NCBI GenBank assembly: GCA_009823395.1
Contig: CM020514.1
Coordinates: forward strand, 15,540,966 to 15,604,965
DNA: 64,000 bases
Source: Thamnaconus septentrionalis
Taxonomy: Eukaryota; Chordata; Actinopteri; Tetraodontiformes; Monacanthidae
Direction: 5' to 3'
In this document: positions 1-21,004 of the stretch, piece after piece
How positions within the stretch are numbered: the first letter of the stretch is position 1
Layout of the letters: every line of letters begins with the position of its first letter
The notes under the pieces: generated by a model
What the model was told of the DNA's origin: nothing
What the model saw: only the letters and a program-made list of their open reading frames with translations
Databases searched by the model: none
Made by a program: the position numbers and the translations under genes

Positions 1-395
1 ACTGGGTTGGGGAGGAGGGAGGGGCGGTGAAAATTACAAACGGGTGAAAATTAGCGGGAAGGACCTACGTAAGCAGAGATTAACGTGTCACAGTGCTCAA
101 AAACGCCCCCACGTGCAGCGCTCGCTTTATTTCGCTTCGGTCGGGTCAAGCGATCAGCTGCACCCTGCCTTGCTCAGATGGCCATTGCATCATTTAAAAA
201 AAAAAAAAAAAGAAAGGAAAAAAAAAACCCACGATGTTGGCGCCGCTGCTTCTGTCACCCCCCCTCCCCCCACCTCTCCCCCGTCAACCTTTCCAGCTAT
301 TTAACTGTTATCGTATTATAGAATCTTACTACGTCGGATTTCACAGTCGCATAAATTTTCCAAAAATACTTTTAAACAGCTGTTTTTTTATATCT

Positions 396-403
396 CGTGT
401 GCG

Positions 404-455
<52 letters not shown>

Positions 456-458
456 TGT
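396..458. repeat. (GT)n/(GCGT)n compound microsatellite
   Basis: An uninterrupted GT run is followed by five or so GCGT units. No gene function is implied; open frames across it translate to Cys/Val runs. Confidence 0.95.
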
Positions 459-1858
459 CTATACTGTATATGTGCTCATTCTGTCTGTATTTCACTCAAG
501 ACATCAGAATCTCTGACCTCAGCCTTGGTCGCGGGACTCTGAGAGGCCTAGTAGACACTTGAAGGTTAACAGTTTCTTAAAGCAATAAGTACATCAACGC
601 GGCTCTATCATCGCAACTACTGGTCTCATCACATGTAGCGCCGCTGGCTGAATACAAGGCCAGATCAGGAATATATATACATATGAATATAAATATATAT
701 ATATATATATAGGCCTCTTCATCCATCTGCTGTTTGTCTCACTTTTGCAGCAGCTTCACTCTGAAGTCATGCAGATCACCGATCAGGTCAGCCGAACTTC
801 TTTTGGGTCACGCTGAGTACATTTTTTTGTTATTCAAAAGGCTCAGTAGAGGAGTTTCAGTGTTAACGGTAGGAGTGACGATGGCATAATCCAGGGACTT
901 TTAAGTGTCTACTCTCCAAGGTGCTCTCTGGTCCACGTTTGAAATGGTCATCAATGACTTTCATGCATCATAAAAGTCATAAGATTCATTTTTCAGGACT
1001 ATTTAAAAGACAGAACACAGAAAAAAAAAAATCTCAGCCTGAAATAGGCACTGGATGCGATTTAGAGGGTATGATTCTTTTGTTTTGAGCACTTCAAGGG
1101 TTCGCCTCCCTTTTTTAAATTATTTTTTAAGCTAAACCATTCAAGCCTGGGATTTGATTCGGACTCTGAACCTCCCCGCCCTGTCCGCTCAGAACTTGTG
1201 CAGCATCTTAACCGCGGCTTTCGATGGCTCTCTTTTTTTATTAGACACGCTACAGATTGTGGGACATTGTTGAATATTTAGGTCTATAGAGTAGTGCTCT
1301 CTATCTTGGGATTTAATGGTGAACTATTGAGTAGCAATGGGGTCGAACTTGTTATTTGCAACGTGTTCAGTGGAACCTGTGTCTTGTGGAACGAGGCTTC
1401 CGGTCTTTTAACGGCTGTCAAAATGAACGCGAGGGATCAAAGTTACTGTTCTGTTGTTTTTAAGTCGAAAATCGTCTTGACAGCTGTGAAACACCAGGAA
1501 GAAGTCGTAAGATTGCATGGTGACAGTGATCTATGTGAGAGTAATATAATAAACTATTAGAATTATGGTCACTGGCTCGATTGTCGGCAGTATGAGAAAT
1601 AAGATTATGTGTGTCACCAGATGTTTGTGAGTTTGAACAGCAGAGCAGATTAAAGTCATTGGTTTTTTTGTTTGTTTGTTTTTTTTAAATTCCCAACACA
1701 GATTTGCACAGGAGCGGTCGAGGCCCCGTGGTGTCCCACACGGTCCCGTGTCTGTCACGCCTTGTTTCTTTTTTGGTTTTGTTTTGAAGCTCGGAGGCTC
1801 GTTAAATGAACAGCTGCCACTGCGCCACACCCCGGCCCCTCCCCTATCTATGCGCAAT

Positions 1859-1968
<110 letters not shown>

Positions 1969-2545
1969 TCCAGCTGTGAGAAGGCCCCGCCCACCACCTT
2001 TCCAAAGAGAGATGGAGTTCTAAACAGTGAGAACCTATAGCCCCTCCCCCTCCACGACACACCTGGACTCCTCAGCAACCGCAGTGTTGTCTTAACGATT
2101 CATTTTCCGGAAAAAGCAAAACGCTTGCAAGGAGTTACTGCTGTACGTCCCCCCTCCTCCCAGCATGAGATTAGCCACCGCACCAGTCTACTCTCCCCGA
2201 AAAAGCAGCCACACACACACACAGTAGAACAAAAACAGGGCTCGTTAGGCACATTTAACTGCTTGAATTCAGACATGGCTGACAAATTTCCTATACTCAT
2301 TGAATGTACTGTATTACTGTTTTTAAAGATAGGATGAGCTAATCTAGTCACCTTTTGTTATTGGTCCTTGTTTAATTTGTCTAAGGTATTTTTTGTATAC
2401 AAAGGTTTACATTTTTATGTATATTTTTCTTGTGTACAAATGATGTAATAAATGTACAAGCACTGTATGTAATATCTGTATATAGTGTGAGAAATTTGAT
2501 CTTTTTGTTTTTGGATGTATAAATAAAACTTGCTGTGAGTTATTG

Positions 2546-3350
2546 CCGTCTTAATTTCACTCAGTTTCACTAAAGAGCTGGTTTAACTGATCGGTGACCA
2601 ATACCGAATACTGCCACCTGCAAAATTTGACTTCAATAAATTCCTACTGTGACAGAATTAAATTGCATACCTCAAATTAAGACTCATTAGGGGACAGAAA
2701 TTTGAATGTTAAAACATGAAAAAAAAAATGAACTTCCCACTGCAAGAGAGAATGTACACAGACATGGTCAAACAGTTCAGTTGTGGGATCACGACACAGC
2801 AACCTCATCACACGTTGTCTGAAATTCAAGTAGAGCTTGAAGAACAAAGAGAAACAAGCAGTGTTCACCCTTGGAACCAAGTCAGTTTCCGACAGCACAC
2901 AGAGAGAAACAAGCAGACCAATTTTTTCAGTTTCCACACTAAATTCCCCACATTGAACTGCAGTGGAGTGAGGCCGGTGAAGCACTGACAGTCAGATTTA
3001 CAAATACAGATTTACTCTCCAATAGAGTAGCATCAAGCGCTGTTCAATTGGCAAATGGCATTTTGATTGTAGGTCGTTTTTCATATTCCATTGAATCATT
3101 CTTAGTCACAAGAGATTTGGCTGAAGGAGGATGTTAAATTTACAGCAGTTTCTCAAGAAGCAAAACCTTCCAGTTCACCCTCCATGTGCTTTTAATTTGC
3201 CATCACAACCCACAATTCACACTCAGTCAATACAAAGAAAAATAGACCATATACTGCAAAGTATCCCAATACAATCTCAACCTCAGGTGTGGATAAGCAA
3301 ACGTCATTGACAAAAATCAGTTCAAATAAATAAAAACAAAACAAACCCAT
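2546..3350. other. Intergenic gap between convergent 3' ends
   Basis: This lies between the plus-strand poly(A) signal near 2522 and the most distal minus-strand poly(A) signal of stk24 near 3378. It is AT-rich, and I see no exon-like reading frame, RNA gene or recognisable repeat. Confidence 0.4.
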
Positions 3351-3354
3351 TCAT

Positions 3355-6269
3355 CAAATTTGTACTGTATTTTTTTTTTTATTATTCTCATTATTTGCAA
3401 TCATTTGCAGCTTTCAATATATCCAACAGCAACGTCCCGAAGTAGCAAACGTGTGTTCTCATCAGAGTCCCACAAAATGAAATGTATCGTTAAGGTGATT
3501 GCGATCCAGTATTCACTGAAACTTGAAAACATCACAGAACCAAACGCCGTCAGATAATACTGCTCTCGTGGGTTATAAAAATAGTTTCTTACAATATGCG
3601 CCAGCTTGTGCTAAGAAATGACTCCCGATGACCACGCAGCTTTTATTGCCATACAAAAACACCACACAAACTAAGGTGGGGGAGGAGCAGAAGGGCTGAA
3701 ACTTGTGATTGCAACATTATCTCGAAGCCATTTCAGGTACCGCTAAAAGGAAGGGGTAAAAAAACAAAAAAAACAAACAAACAAAAAAAAAACAACCAAT
3801 TCTGCAAAGTGCAAAATATTAGAAGGATAAAGGTGCAAGTCATACTGAAATTGTCTCGGTTTGCTATGGACGTCTTACATGATACATTTCACATGACAGA
3901 TTTCAATAGAGAGTTGAGATTTTTTTTTCCCCAGCCCCCACCGCAGAGGGGCAGGAAACAATAAAGGAAAAAGAAACGGTAATAAAAACTTGAAATGCTG
4001 AGACGTGTACCGTTTCCTGGTGGGAGGAGCCAGTTTATGTTTATTCCTTTGAACATATTTGACTGAGTAACTGTGGCTTTTGTCAAGCTGTGTACTTTGT
4101 ACATGATGAGAGGAACAGGTTTAGGTTGGTCGTCTTCATTCAGTGAGGCAGGCAGGAGGGTTCGTTCAGTCAAATGGAGCTTGGCTTCCTTAATGCGAAG
4201 CTCACAAGACGACTGTTAAACTAACGGCAGAAGCTACGATGGAGTCGCCTACCGCTTCAGACGCAACCGTCGTTGCGATTCCCAAAAACGATCAAGTCCC
4301 CCTGTGTATCGCGTACCGTGCACGTGATACCTCATCTGTCTCCAGATGATTAGATCCAAACTTCTCCGAGCCGACCGTTCCATTTGCGGAACGCACGCTC
4401 TGCAAGGAATGACAAGATTATTTTTGATCCTCTCCATAATATTTTTTTTTTTTTTTTTTTTTTAAGTAATTCTGCATAAAACAAAAGGAGAGAATAAAAA
4501 GTCCAAAAAACAGACATCTTACACAATCTGATTGAACATCTTAAAGCTGACAACTATTCATCCCATTCATTAACAATTGTTCTAAGGCTATTAGAAGTCT
4601 GCTTGGGACTCAACGACGCGCCGCTCGTTCCCGAGGCAGTGTGCTACAACGCATACTGTCTGGGGGTGGTGGGGTGGTGTCGTCCGATCAGCTCTACGCC
4701 GTCGTATCTTCAAATCCTTGTCAGTAGTCTTAGCCGTTGCCGCTGGCCTCTGGTTGCGTCCCGGCTCTTGTGCCAATATGTAAAATCTAACAGCGGCGTC
4801 AACGATGAGCGGTTCCTGCTCGTGGTAAATCACCGCACAAAGTGAGAAGCAGGGGAGCCAGACGCCACACGGCCGACTCCAGAGTACGGGGCCCGCTGTT
4901 TCTGAATAGCATCAACGCCAGAAGTCTCGTGCTACTTTTTTTTTTTTTTTTTTTTTTTTGTTTATGGCTACTTCGTTTCTAGTCAAAAGGCATTTATACT
5001 TGAAGTGCAATTAAAGCTGCAGGTGCGCCGCCGAGGACGCAGCGAGGACCACGAGCAGCTCCGAGGAAGACTGAGTCTGCGGAAATACAAAAGTAAAATG
5101 ATGATGGCACTGCCCTGGGAATGGAATGAATGGGCGAAACCTCAGTTTATCTAACTAATCGAAACGCGAGGAAAGGAAGAAAAACAGAAAGGGTGGTTGG
5201 GAGATGAGGCAGAGTCCCACAAAGTAAAAGAAACGTGAAGGCCTTTTGGAATCAGGGCCTCGGCGTCCAGTGTTTCAAACTGGAGGGGGCTTCAGCAGTC
5301 CAGCCTCTTTTTTTTTTTTTTTTTTTACATTCTCCAAAATTATTACAGCCACAGCATGGAGTGTAAAACAACAACGAACGACAACAAAAAAAATAACAAC
5401 AACAACTAATGAATCAATAGTAAGACACGAAAGAAGGGCATCCACCGCCGTTCATTAGATGTGAACTAAAAACATATCACGACTGGATAAATCATGGACC
5501 GATATACAAAAGAACGTGTAGAAAGGCAAAAGGCAATGTCACTGTATGGCCAATGTTTAAGTCTCTCCTAAAGAAAAATCCACTCCTTCACAACCTTCAC
5601 CCACAGATTGCATTTTGGCCATTTGCGTACACAGTGGCAACCAGCGTCCCCACTGTCGTCGGGGGGGATCTGAAGCCCCTCCCCCCACTCCGTCCCTCAG
5701 AGGACCCCATCCACTTAAAGCAGGATACCTGAGTTTTCAGTTCGAGTGCTTTCAGCCTCACTCGTCACTCATGTTTCACAGCAGGATCTCTCACGCAGCC
5801 AACACCACACATGCATACCGTTCATCAGGCAAGGTACCTTTTCTGGGCTGGAAGGGGGGAGGGGGCGGCGATAAACTCTAAACTCACCAAACGACCCCCA
5901 AGCCCCCACCCCCAAAAAAAATCAAATTTTCTATCTAAATAAAAAAATAAAAACAAAAACAAAACATTTGAGAGTCCTTACAAGAAAAAGAACCAGCTCC
6001 TCCTTGGGATAATAAAGGGAAGTGAAGGAGGTATTAAGAAGGGGACATCTTACAGCAGGAGGCAGTCAAGGCGGCCACTGATTGGCTGGCCGACGACCGT
6101 CCGTGAGCGAGCAAGTGAGTGAGTGGATCACACTTAATAAACACACGACAAGGAGGAGGCCCGGGCTGTAGCTTCGGGTGAAATGAGTGATGGAAGACCT
6201 TCTGGTGGGGGGAGAGGAGGGTAGGGCGTCATCCTGGCCGTGGACGTCAGAGCCAACAACCCGACAGAC

Positions 6270-6304
<35 letters not shown>

Positions 6305-6348
6305 GCCAACCAAGTGGGAAATGAGAGCGGCGCTGCGTGTTGCTCCTC
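3355..6348 (-). other. stk24: stk24 3' UTR
   Basis: Non-coding sequence downstream of the stk24 stop codon. On the minus strand, AATAAA hexamers occur at 4040-4045, 3642-3647 and 3378-3383, so several 3' ends are possible; the most distal gives a UTR of about 3 kb. It holds several poly-A/T runs and a (CTGT)n repeat at 6271-6305, about 45 bases after the stop. I see no coding exon. The exact 3' end needs transcript data. Confidence 0.55.
6271..6305. repeat. (CTGT)n microsatellite in the stk24 3' UTR
   Basis: About eight perfect tetranucleotide units, just downstream of the stk24 stop codon. Confidence 0.95.
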
Positions 6349-13216
<6,868 letters not shown>

Positions 13217-13700
13217 GGCGGCAGGCGGTAGTAAAGATGACGCCTTTCCTCGTTTTTCTCTATTCTTTATCGACGGCGTGACGTTGTCTTTCTCCACGAA
13301 CCCAGACGTAGACACGCCTGTGCTTGTACGAGAGGAGAGGCCACTCGCTCCTCCGAAACTGTTCGTCTGCTCGGCTTCGCACTCCGAGCTCGCTGCCTCA
13401 TTCGCCTTCCGCAGTTAGCGAACGTTAGCCAGGCTAGCTACTTCAGCAGCTACCGGTAGTTGGCAAACAGCGCTATACTTATACTTCCGTAGACAAATGT
13501 GGTCTTCCAGTCCGCGCTTGACAATTTCCGAAAGTTGTCCTGAAGGTCTAAGTTGTTATGGTTGCACAGGGTCAACACATGCACGGTGTTGAAGAGTTGT
13601 GTGCCTTGTTGTTCTATTCTCCCATTACTTTTTCCTGTCGCCCGGCGCCATCTTGGATTAATGTCATTTTCGCTTTCCGGGGAGCCAATCAGAAAGAATA
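13217..13700 (-). promoter_or_regulatory. stk24: stk24 promoter and 5' UTR region
   Basis: Sequence upstream of the stk24 start is richer in CpG than its AT-rich surroundings. On the minus strand it contains a YY1-type AAGATGGCGC motif (13645-13655) and a CCAAT box in inverted form (13684-13690). No TATA box is evident. This fits a TATA-less housekeeping-type promoter. The transcription start itself cannot be placed from sequence. Confidence 0.5.
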
Positions 13701-14849
<1,149 letters not shown>

Positions 14850-14850
<1 letters not shown>

Positions 14851-14999
14851 GATTTGTTATAAATAAGATTTTTATTATTGTGTACTTCTGACATCAGACA
14901 CAATGCAAAAGACAAATCAAGATGCAATGGAAAATAGATCCCTCGTTAATTGTTTTTACATGTTAATATAAATTTGTCATCTGGACCCATTTCAGACAT
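14850..14999 (-). terminator. slc15a1: slc15a1 3' UTR with poly(A) signal
   Basis: A short 3' UTR follows the stop codon. AATAAA on the minus strand is at 14871-14876, predicting cleavage near 14850. This is the nearest canonical signal after the stop. Confidence 0.6.
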
Positions 15000-17900
15000 T
15001 TACATTCTCGTCTGGGGTGAATTGTCCTTGTGGCCACTTTTCACTGAATCCCTTTTTACCATTTCAACATTATCTTTCTTCAGTTCATTTTCTTCCTTCT
15101 TCTTAAATTGTGCCTCAATTTCTGCAGGGTCGATGTACTGGTAGAAGTAAGCCATGATGGAGAAGATAACGCACACAACCAGCAGGAGCGAGGCAAACAG
15201 GACGTACTCTGCCCACTTAGAAATGAGGGAGACAAAAAGTTTGTCAGAAACACATCCTGAAGCATTAGCTTTACAACACAAAACATGCACTCATTCAATT
15301 TCAAAGATATTTTGTGTTTTGATATTTTGTAGACCTGGCTTTTGTTTCTCTTTTTACCTGTTCAGGGAACTTTGCCAGTTCAGCCACAATCAACACAATG
15401 AAGTTGCCAATAGCCACAGTTAGCAGCCAGCCAGCTTGCAACACTGATTTCATGTTATTAGGAGCCTAAGGGCCACAAGAGAAGGACAAAAATTATTAAA
15501 GAGTTCTGTCGTGGCATGCTCTAAAAAGCTTTATAATGCTTTACCTGTGAATAGGAAAATTCCAGACCGGTAACAGAAAACATCACTTCACCAGCAGTAA
15601 TGAAGAAGTACTGTGGGATTTGGAGAGCAATGTGGACTGAGTTGGGCTCGATGTATTCTTGCTCAACGAGGTAGTCCCCACACTAAAATACACAGAAACA
15701 GAAACAATCATAGCAACTCAGGTTAGGATAGTGCAACTCAAAGGGAGAAATGCTGGATAAGCTTAATGCGAGTGCATAAGTGCATTGAGGAAAATATTTA
15801 TGACTAAGACAAAAGAGTTTCTGTTTTCCTAAACAGATGTGAATGAAAATAAATTAAGCTAAATACCATAGTTTAAATCATAAAGTTTCAACATTCTTAT
15901 GCCTGATCACACCTGGACGCCCCAGTAGAGTATTTAATTAAATATTTTTCACCTTTCAGTGATATTTATATATAAAATTATACATACAACACAAAATATG
16001 TCAATTAACACTTACATTTTTGTCAAGTGAAAAGTTGGCAGGAATAAAGTAGTTAAATGAACTACCAAATCCAAAATCCCTCTGGAAGTTGCATGACAAC
16101 CCTTCACTTGGAGCCTTTATTGTGAAGTAGATCCTGATTATAAGAAAGAATAAAGTCAAATGTATTGTGCTATTACACGAATACTAAAACTTATTATAAT
16201 TAACAAAAAGACAAAAAAGGGCCTTACCTTCCACCTTTCACCAAGCTGTAGTTGGAAATACTGAACTGCTCCAAGAATCCAAATTCAACCTCATCAGCGG
16301 CAGATATGTTCAGTCCTGTTTTCATTCCATTAACAAATCTTAAAGAGAGTATTTAGGAAAAAAAGAAAATAATATAATCACAGAGAGAACACTATTCAAA
16401 ATGTTTTCATAGCAATTCAAGTGCATAGTTTATTTGTTATGACAAAATCTTTTTTATTTATTAATTTATTTTGCTTTTTCTTACCGGATTGCATTTCTTC
16501 CTTTCGCAGGTTTTGATATTAAGTCTGTACTCTGATTTAAAAAAAGAAAAGAAAACGTTATTCAAATCTGTTTTCAAAAAAAAAGGAAAAGAGACAATGT
16601 AGTCATGTGTCTCTATTTCTATCTTCCATCAACTCACCAACTCAAAATCATCAATGTTGGCTGAAGGAATAAGTAAAGTTTGTCTCTTGCCCTTCTCCAG
16701 AGAAAAGTTTCTGGCCACTGGAGGGTTGCCCATGGAAATTGTAACATTTTCTTTCTCAAATTTGTAGAAGCCACCATCGTTAAACTGTCAGGGGGAAAAC
16801 AAAACATGTCAACTGTGGTACCTCTTATCACTCAACATTAAACTGTCAGGTGCCAGTTTATTTCACATTTCGTTTGAGAACGCACCTGATATGCAGGGAG
16901 TTGCACATCTTTACCCTCCACACTTAATGCCACTGGGTTGCTGCCCATGTTGAGCAACTTGAGCTGAGCTTGGGAGGATGATGGGAAATCTGGCAGTGTT
17001 TTCTGTACAGTTGTTTCAAGGACAAATTGGGAGATTTGTCAGGAATATATCACAAAGATTAAGTCCAATTATTCATTTATAATTTAACGACCAGTGTCGA
17101 CTTACATCAATTTGTAACTGAATCAGAGCAGCGCATACAAAGGCAATGGCTGCCAGGACCATCCCCACTGTCATCCTTTTCAGAGGTCTGTTGAACCAAC
17201 AAACAGCTGTTGTTCATTTGTCCCATTTTTTCTTTTTCTTTTAAAATTCTGGAGTACCTACGTGAAGTTGAAGCCACATTTCTTGATCAGAGGGTAGATT
17301 ATGCTGTCCATGATGGGCACCAGAGTCAGGATCAGAATGGGGTTAAAAGTCTTCATAAAACACAGAGAATTGCTGTGAATTCATCAGATAAATCACACTA
17401 CAACTACTGAGACAACTTGACAGAAGTTGACAAACTGACCTGCATCTGATCAGGCTGGATAATAAATGCACCCTGCAAAGACAAAACAAATGAGTGAAAA
17501 TGTCTATGCATTATGAGCTGGAGTTGGCGTCATGTCAGCAAACTTACAAAGTCTGCGTTCATAGTGGTGGCTTGCAAAGTCCACCTAGAACCCTGCAAGA
17601 CATTTATAAAGCTTAGTTTTATCTGATAATATGTATTTAAATCACTTGAAAAAAAATCCCAATGTTACCTTTTGGTCAAACAGAGTCCAGAACATTGGAA
17701 GTGGCATGTACAGAAAGAGGACCTTCAGCACCATTTTTATCTGGGCAATAAGGAGTTTCTACAACAGAGAGACACAGTTATTGACCGATTCCTCTTTTAA
17801 TGTGATTTGATTTGATTTAAATGTTCAAGCTCACATCATATTTTTCCTCAGCCCAGTCCATCCAGTGCTCCCTCTTTGGGTGTGTGCTGCTTCTGTGCCT

Positions 17901-20683
17901 GAAACGGTTTTTAAGTGCAAACTGGAAAAAAAGAGGGATGGAGACACTTTTATTAAAACAGCTAGATCAATGCTTTAAAAAGAATATAATGTGTGTGTGT
18001 GTGTGTGTGTGTGCACGCGCATGCGCATGTGTGTTGATGTCAACGGTGTGAACCAGACTCACCCCGATGCATTTACACACATCCAGCATGATGTTTCCCT
18101 CAGGCTCAGCTTTGTGGTACATCCCACTTCCAACAATAAACACCACTGTGAGGAAATATATTGTCAGCATCAGCATCAGCATCAGCGTATAGAATATGAG
18201 CAGAATCATTTATGCCAGAATCACATGTATAGTACCCAGGGCAACCACCATCAGCGCCGCGGGGACACCGAAGGCCAGAGGGTAACATTCCTGCTTCCCG
18301 TTGAAGCCGCATTCCTGAGCTGCACGAAGAGACAAGCGATGGCTGTCATCGTAAACACACACCTTTTACTCATTTTTCAAGGACTTTCACAGATTTTATG
18401 GCTCCGCTGGCCATAAACATTATGTCCCGCTCATATCTACCTCTGAGGATGGGGGTGATAATGGTCGACAGGAGACTCCCTCCATTGATGCACAGGTAGA
18501 ACACGGAGAAGAAGGTCTTCCTTTGTTGGCCCTGCCCAGACAAGGAGATAGAACGAGACGTGTTGCGGGTCTGTGACACGGGTGTTGTGAAATGATGCAC
18601 ATGATCTTTGGCCAGTTTCAAAGCGAGTGACACTCGTGATATGACAGGTCACAAAGACCTGAGAATGATAAGCCATGCCGGCAGGTGCATGGTTTCCCAT
18701 TAAATTGTCATTAGAAGTCTTCTTATGTCTGCATTGATCTCAAAGATAGCTGCAGATCCCTTTGAAAGGTTGTCATTTGTAATTAAATGAGATGAAATCA
18801 GCGGAATGAGTGAAATGACACTCTCGTCGTCTCATAACATTTCCAGGTAGCTGGACGGCTGAAATTTCAAGTGTGAAAACCTCAAAGCCATTGTCGAAAG
18901 ATCCCATCTGAATCTGTTTTTAGCTGAGTATGACTGGACCAATCAGTGTCCTTTGAGGACAAGAGCAAAACTAATCAGTCACACAATTATCAATGTCGTG
19001 CAGAGATATCAATCGGTTCCTTTCGATTAGGAAAGCACCGTGGTCTTATTAAGTTCTTGGTATTGGTGAGTACTGAAATGCAAATACTTGTGCTCTACTC
19101 GCTCTGTGAGAAATTGGTATTGGTACGTCGCTACTTTTGATTGATTCAGACAGAGCAGCTACTGGTCACATTTCATGTGTGAACAAGAGGCTTCCACATC
19201 CAGTGAGCTGTCACCACCACCGCTGAAAGTTCTGTCAGCAGCGTGTTTTTTATGCAATTCGAGCAGAGAGGAAGTCAGACAGCGAGGAAGTGATCTAACC
19301 TGATTTTCATTAAACTGATCTCCGCCAAAGGCAGCCACACAGGGTTTGATGCCACCGGTGCCCAGAGCGATGAGGAAGAGGCCCACCATGGACAGCGTGC
19401 TGGACATGAACGCAAACGTGCAGATGAGCAAAACGCTGTTGCGGAAAATGGTGAAAAGACAAAAAAAAAAAAGGGACCAATTTTTGACGCAGGCCTACAC
19501 GTGAAAGGTCATGTTGTCCGGCTTTCCGTCCCCGTTGGTGTCAGTGATGTCGGCGATGGCGCTGACCGCCATGGCGACCTGGCCTAGTGCGTAGACGATG
19601 GACAAGTAGATAATAGTCCTGTGAAAAGGGAAGAAAGATGAATGGGATTCATCGAAAGTAAAATATGGTTTTGGAAAGAATAAGTGTAAATTCAACAACT
19701 GTCCTGTGGGAGAAAAGAAACATACGTACACAATTTTAATGAGTGAGTGAGTGAGTATAAGTTCTATAAGTTGAATGTAAAGCGTGAAGTATGATTGAAA
19801 TATTTGGCAGCCGCTCACTTGTATTTTCCCAGCCATGAGTCGGCCACGATAGCCCCGAGGATCGGAGTCAAGTAGCAAAGTGCAACAAAGACGTGATAAA
19901 TGGAGGTGGCCAAGTCTTCGTCCCAGTTCAAGAAGTACGTGAAGTACAGCACCAAGACAGCTGCGGGCGGACAGGGCCGTTTATCAATTCATTGAGTTTA
20001 TTTCTTCTTGTGATGTCATCACAGAAAAACAGGTAAAATACAGCATATCAATTAAAACAATAGGAACAGTACAGGAGTGGGGTGGGGGGTTCTCACCTCG
20101 CATGCCATAGTAGGAGAACCGCTCACAGAACTCATTCACAACAATGAAGAAGATGCTGAGCGGGTACCCAAGCACCACCTTAGTCTTGAAAAACAGGAGC
20201 TTGATGTTAGCAAGTGGTGATAAAAAATCTGTGTGAAACTTTAATCACTTGATAAGAACCACAGTAGTCGTGTTGCAGTTGCAGCACAACTGTCAAATTT
20301 TGACATTTATAAAAAATGTTCCAAAAGGTTTGCCAAGTACAGCCTTTAAGGATTCACATGAAAGTCCTCAAAAGTCAAGTAATTTAAAAAAAAATGCAGT
20401 TTTTAAAAGTAACAACAGTCAGCACACATGACTCAACCGCAAATACATTCACAAACATCCACTTCAATAAATGTGCTGCAAATTATTTACCGTCCCTCTT
20501 TTCTTCACCGCGTCTTCTTTTTCTGCACATGAAATAATAGACGTTCAGATTTCCAAGTACAGAGTTAGAGAACAAAGTTCTTAGTTTTGCTTGAAAAAAA
20601 ATTTCTTCATCGCGTCAGTCCCACGTCAACCTCGATTTTGTGTCTTGTAAATAAGAACAAATCCTTGCAGACTCACCTGCCAT
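15000..20683 (-). CDS. slc15a1: slc15a1 (PEPT1), proton-coupled oligopeptide transporter, 23 coding exons
   Basis: Exons: 20677-20683, 20491-20522, 20097-20184, 19819-19960, 19499-19618, 19300-19435, 18441-18531, 18236-18319, 18063-18145, 17835-17921, 17669-17758, 17548-17592, 17440-17472, 17262-17350, 17106-17187, 16886-17002, 16638-16784, 16485-16531, 16228-16338, 16016-16133, 15545-15682, 15358-15465, 15000-15215; 736 codons (human 708; teleost forms are slightly longer). All are GT-AG and in phase; the first coding exon is only ATGGCAG. POT/PTR2 marks: ExxERFxYYG (residues 31-40), His65 matching the essential His57 of human PEPT1, GTGGIKPCV, and [13 protein letters not shown]. Exons 16-20 encode the large extracellular loop between TM9 and TM10, with five N-glycosylation sequons (NVT, NFS, NIS, NYS, NFS). 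The last exons carry the final membrane helices and a charged cytosolic tail. The protein takes up di- and tripeptides with protons at the intestinal brush border. Confidence 0.96.
17991..18013. repeat. (GT)n microsatellite in an slc15a1 intron
   Basis: A short perfect GT tract followed by alternating GC/AT (a Z-DNA-type stretch), 50 bases from exon 9. Confidence 0.9.
18532..19299. other. slc15a1 intron 6
   Basis: At 768 bp this is the longest intron of the transporter gene. I see no repeat or exon-like sequence in it. Confidence 0.6.
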
Positions 20684-21000
20684 GATGCTGGCTTTTCTCC
20701 TCTGTCTGCTCTCAACAGCAGCTCGACAGACTTTTGAGACTCTTGCAGCTAACAACTGATCATTAACTCTTCACTTGTGGGCGGGTCTCCCCAGTGCTGC
20801 TTCCTAATACTCCTTCATCCATTACTGTCACGGCTGGCTTTTTTTCTCTTTTACAGTGGGTGGGATTCATAGACTGCAGATACGTTGTCAGCAATGTTCA
20901 TTTCCTGACACCACGCAGACGGCGACAATCACCAAGTTTACCCACATGCACAAACAAACAAAGATCTTGACACGTGAGGGCGAAACAAAGAGGATTTAGA
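20684..21000 (-). promoter_or_regulatory. slc15a1: slc15a1 promoter region
   Basis: Only about 340 bp separate the slc15a1 start codon from the dock9 poly(A) signal, so the core promoter must lie here or overlap the dock9 3' end. On the minus strand there is an HNF1-like site (GTTAATGATCAGT, 20755-20767; first half-site perfect, second degenerate) and a GC box (20777-20785). HNF1 and Sp1-type sites suit an intestinal transporter, but both calls are by eye. No clear TATA box. Confidence 0.4.
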
Positions 21001-21004
21001 GACA

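Noticed and set aside
751..786. A 36-bp plus-strand stretch with a TTTTGCAG acceptor and CAG|GTCAGC donor (QLHSEVMQITDQ), possibly a farp1 exon
   Set aside because: Too short, and I cannot match it to FARP1. Splice-like motifs of this quality arise by chance.
18166..18187. CAGCAT hexamer repeat resembling a short coding repeat
   Set aside because: It is intronic in slc15a1, a four-unit simple repeat just upstream of exon 9's acceptor.
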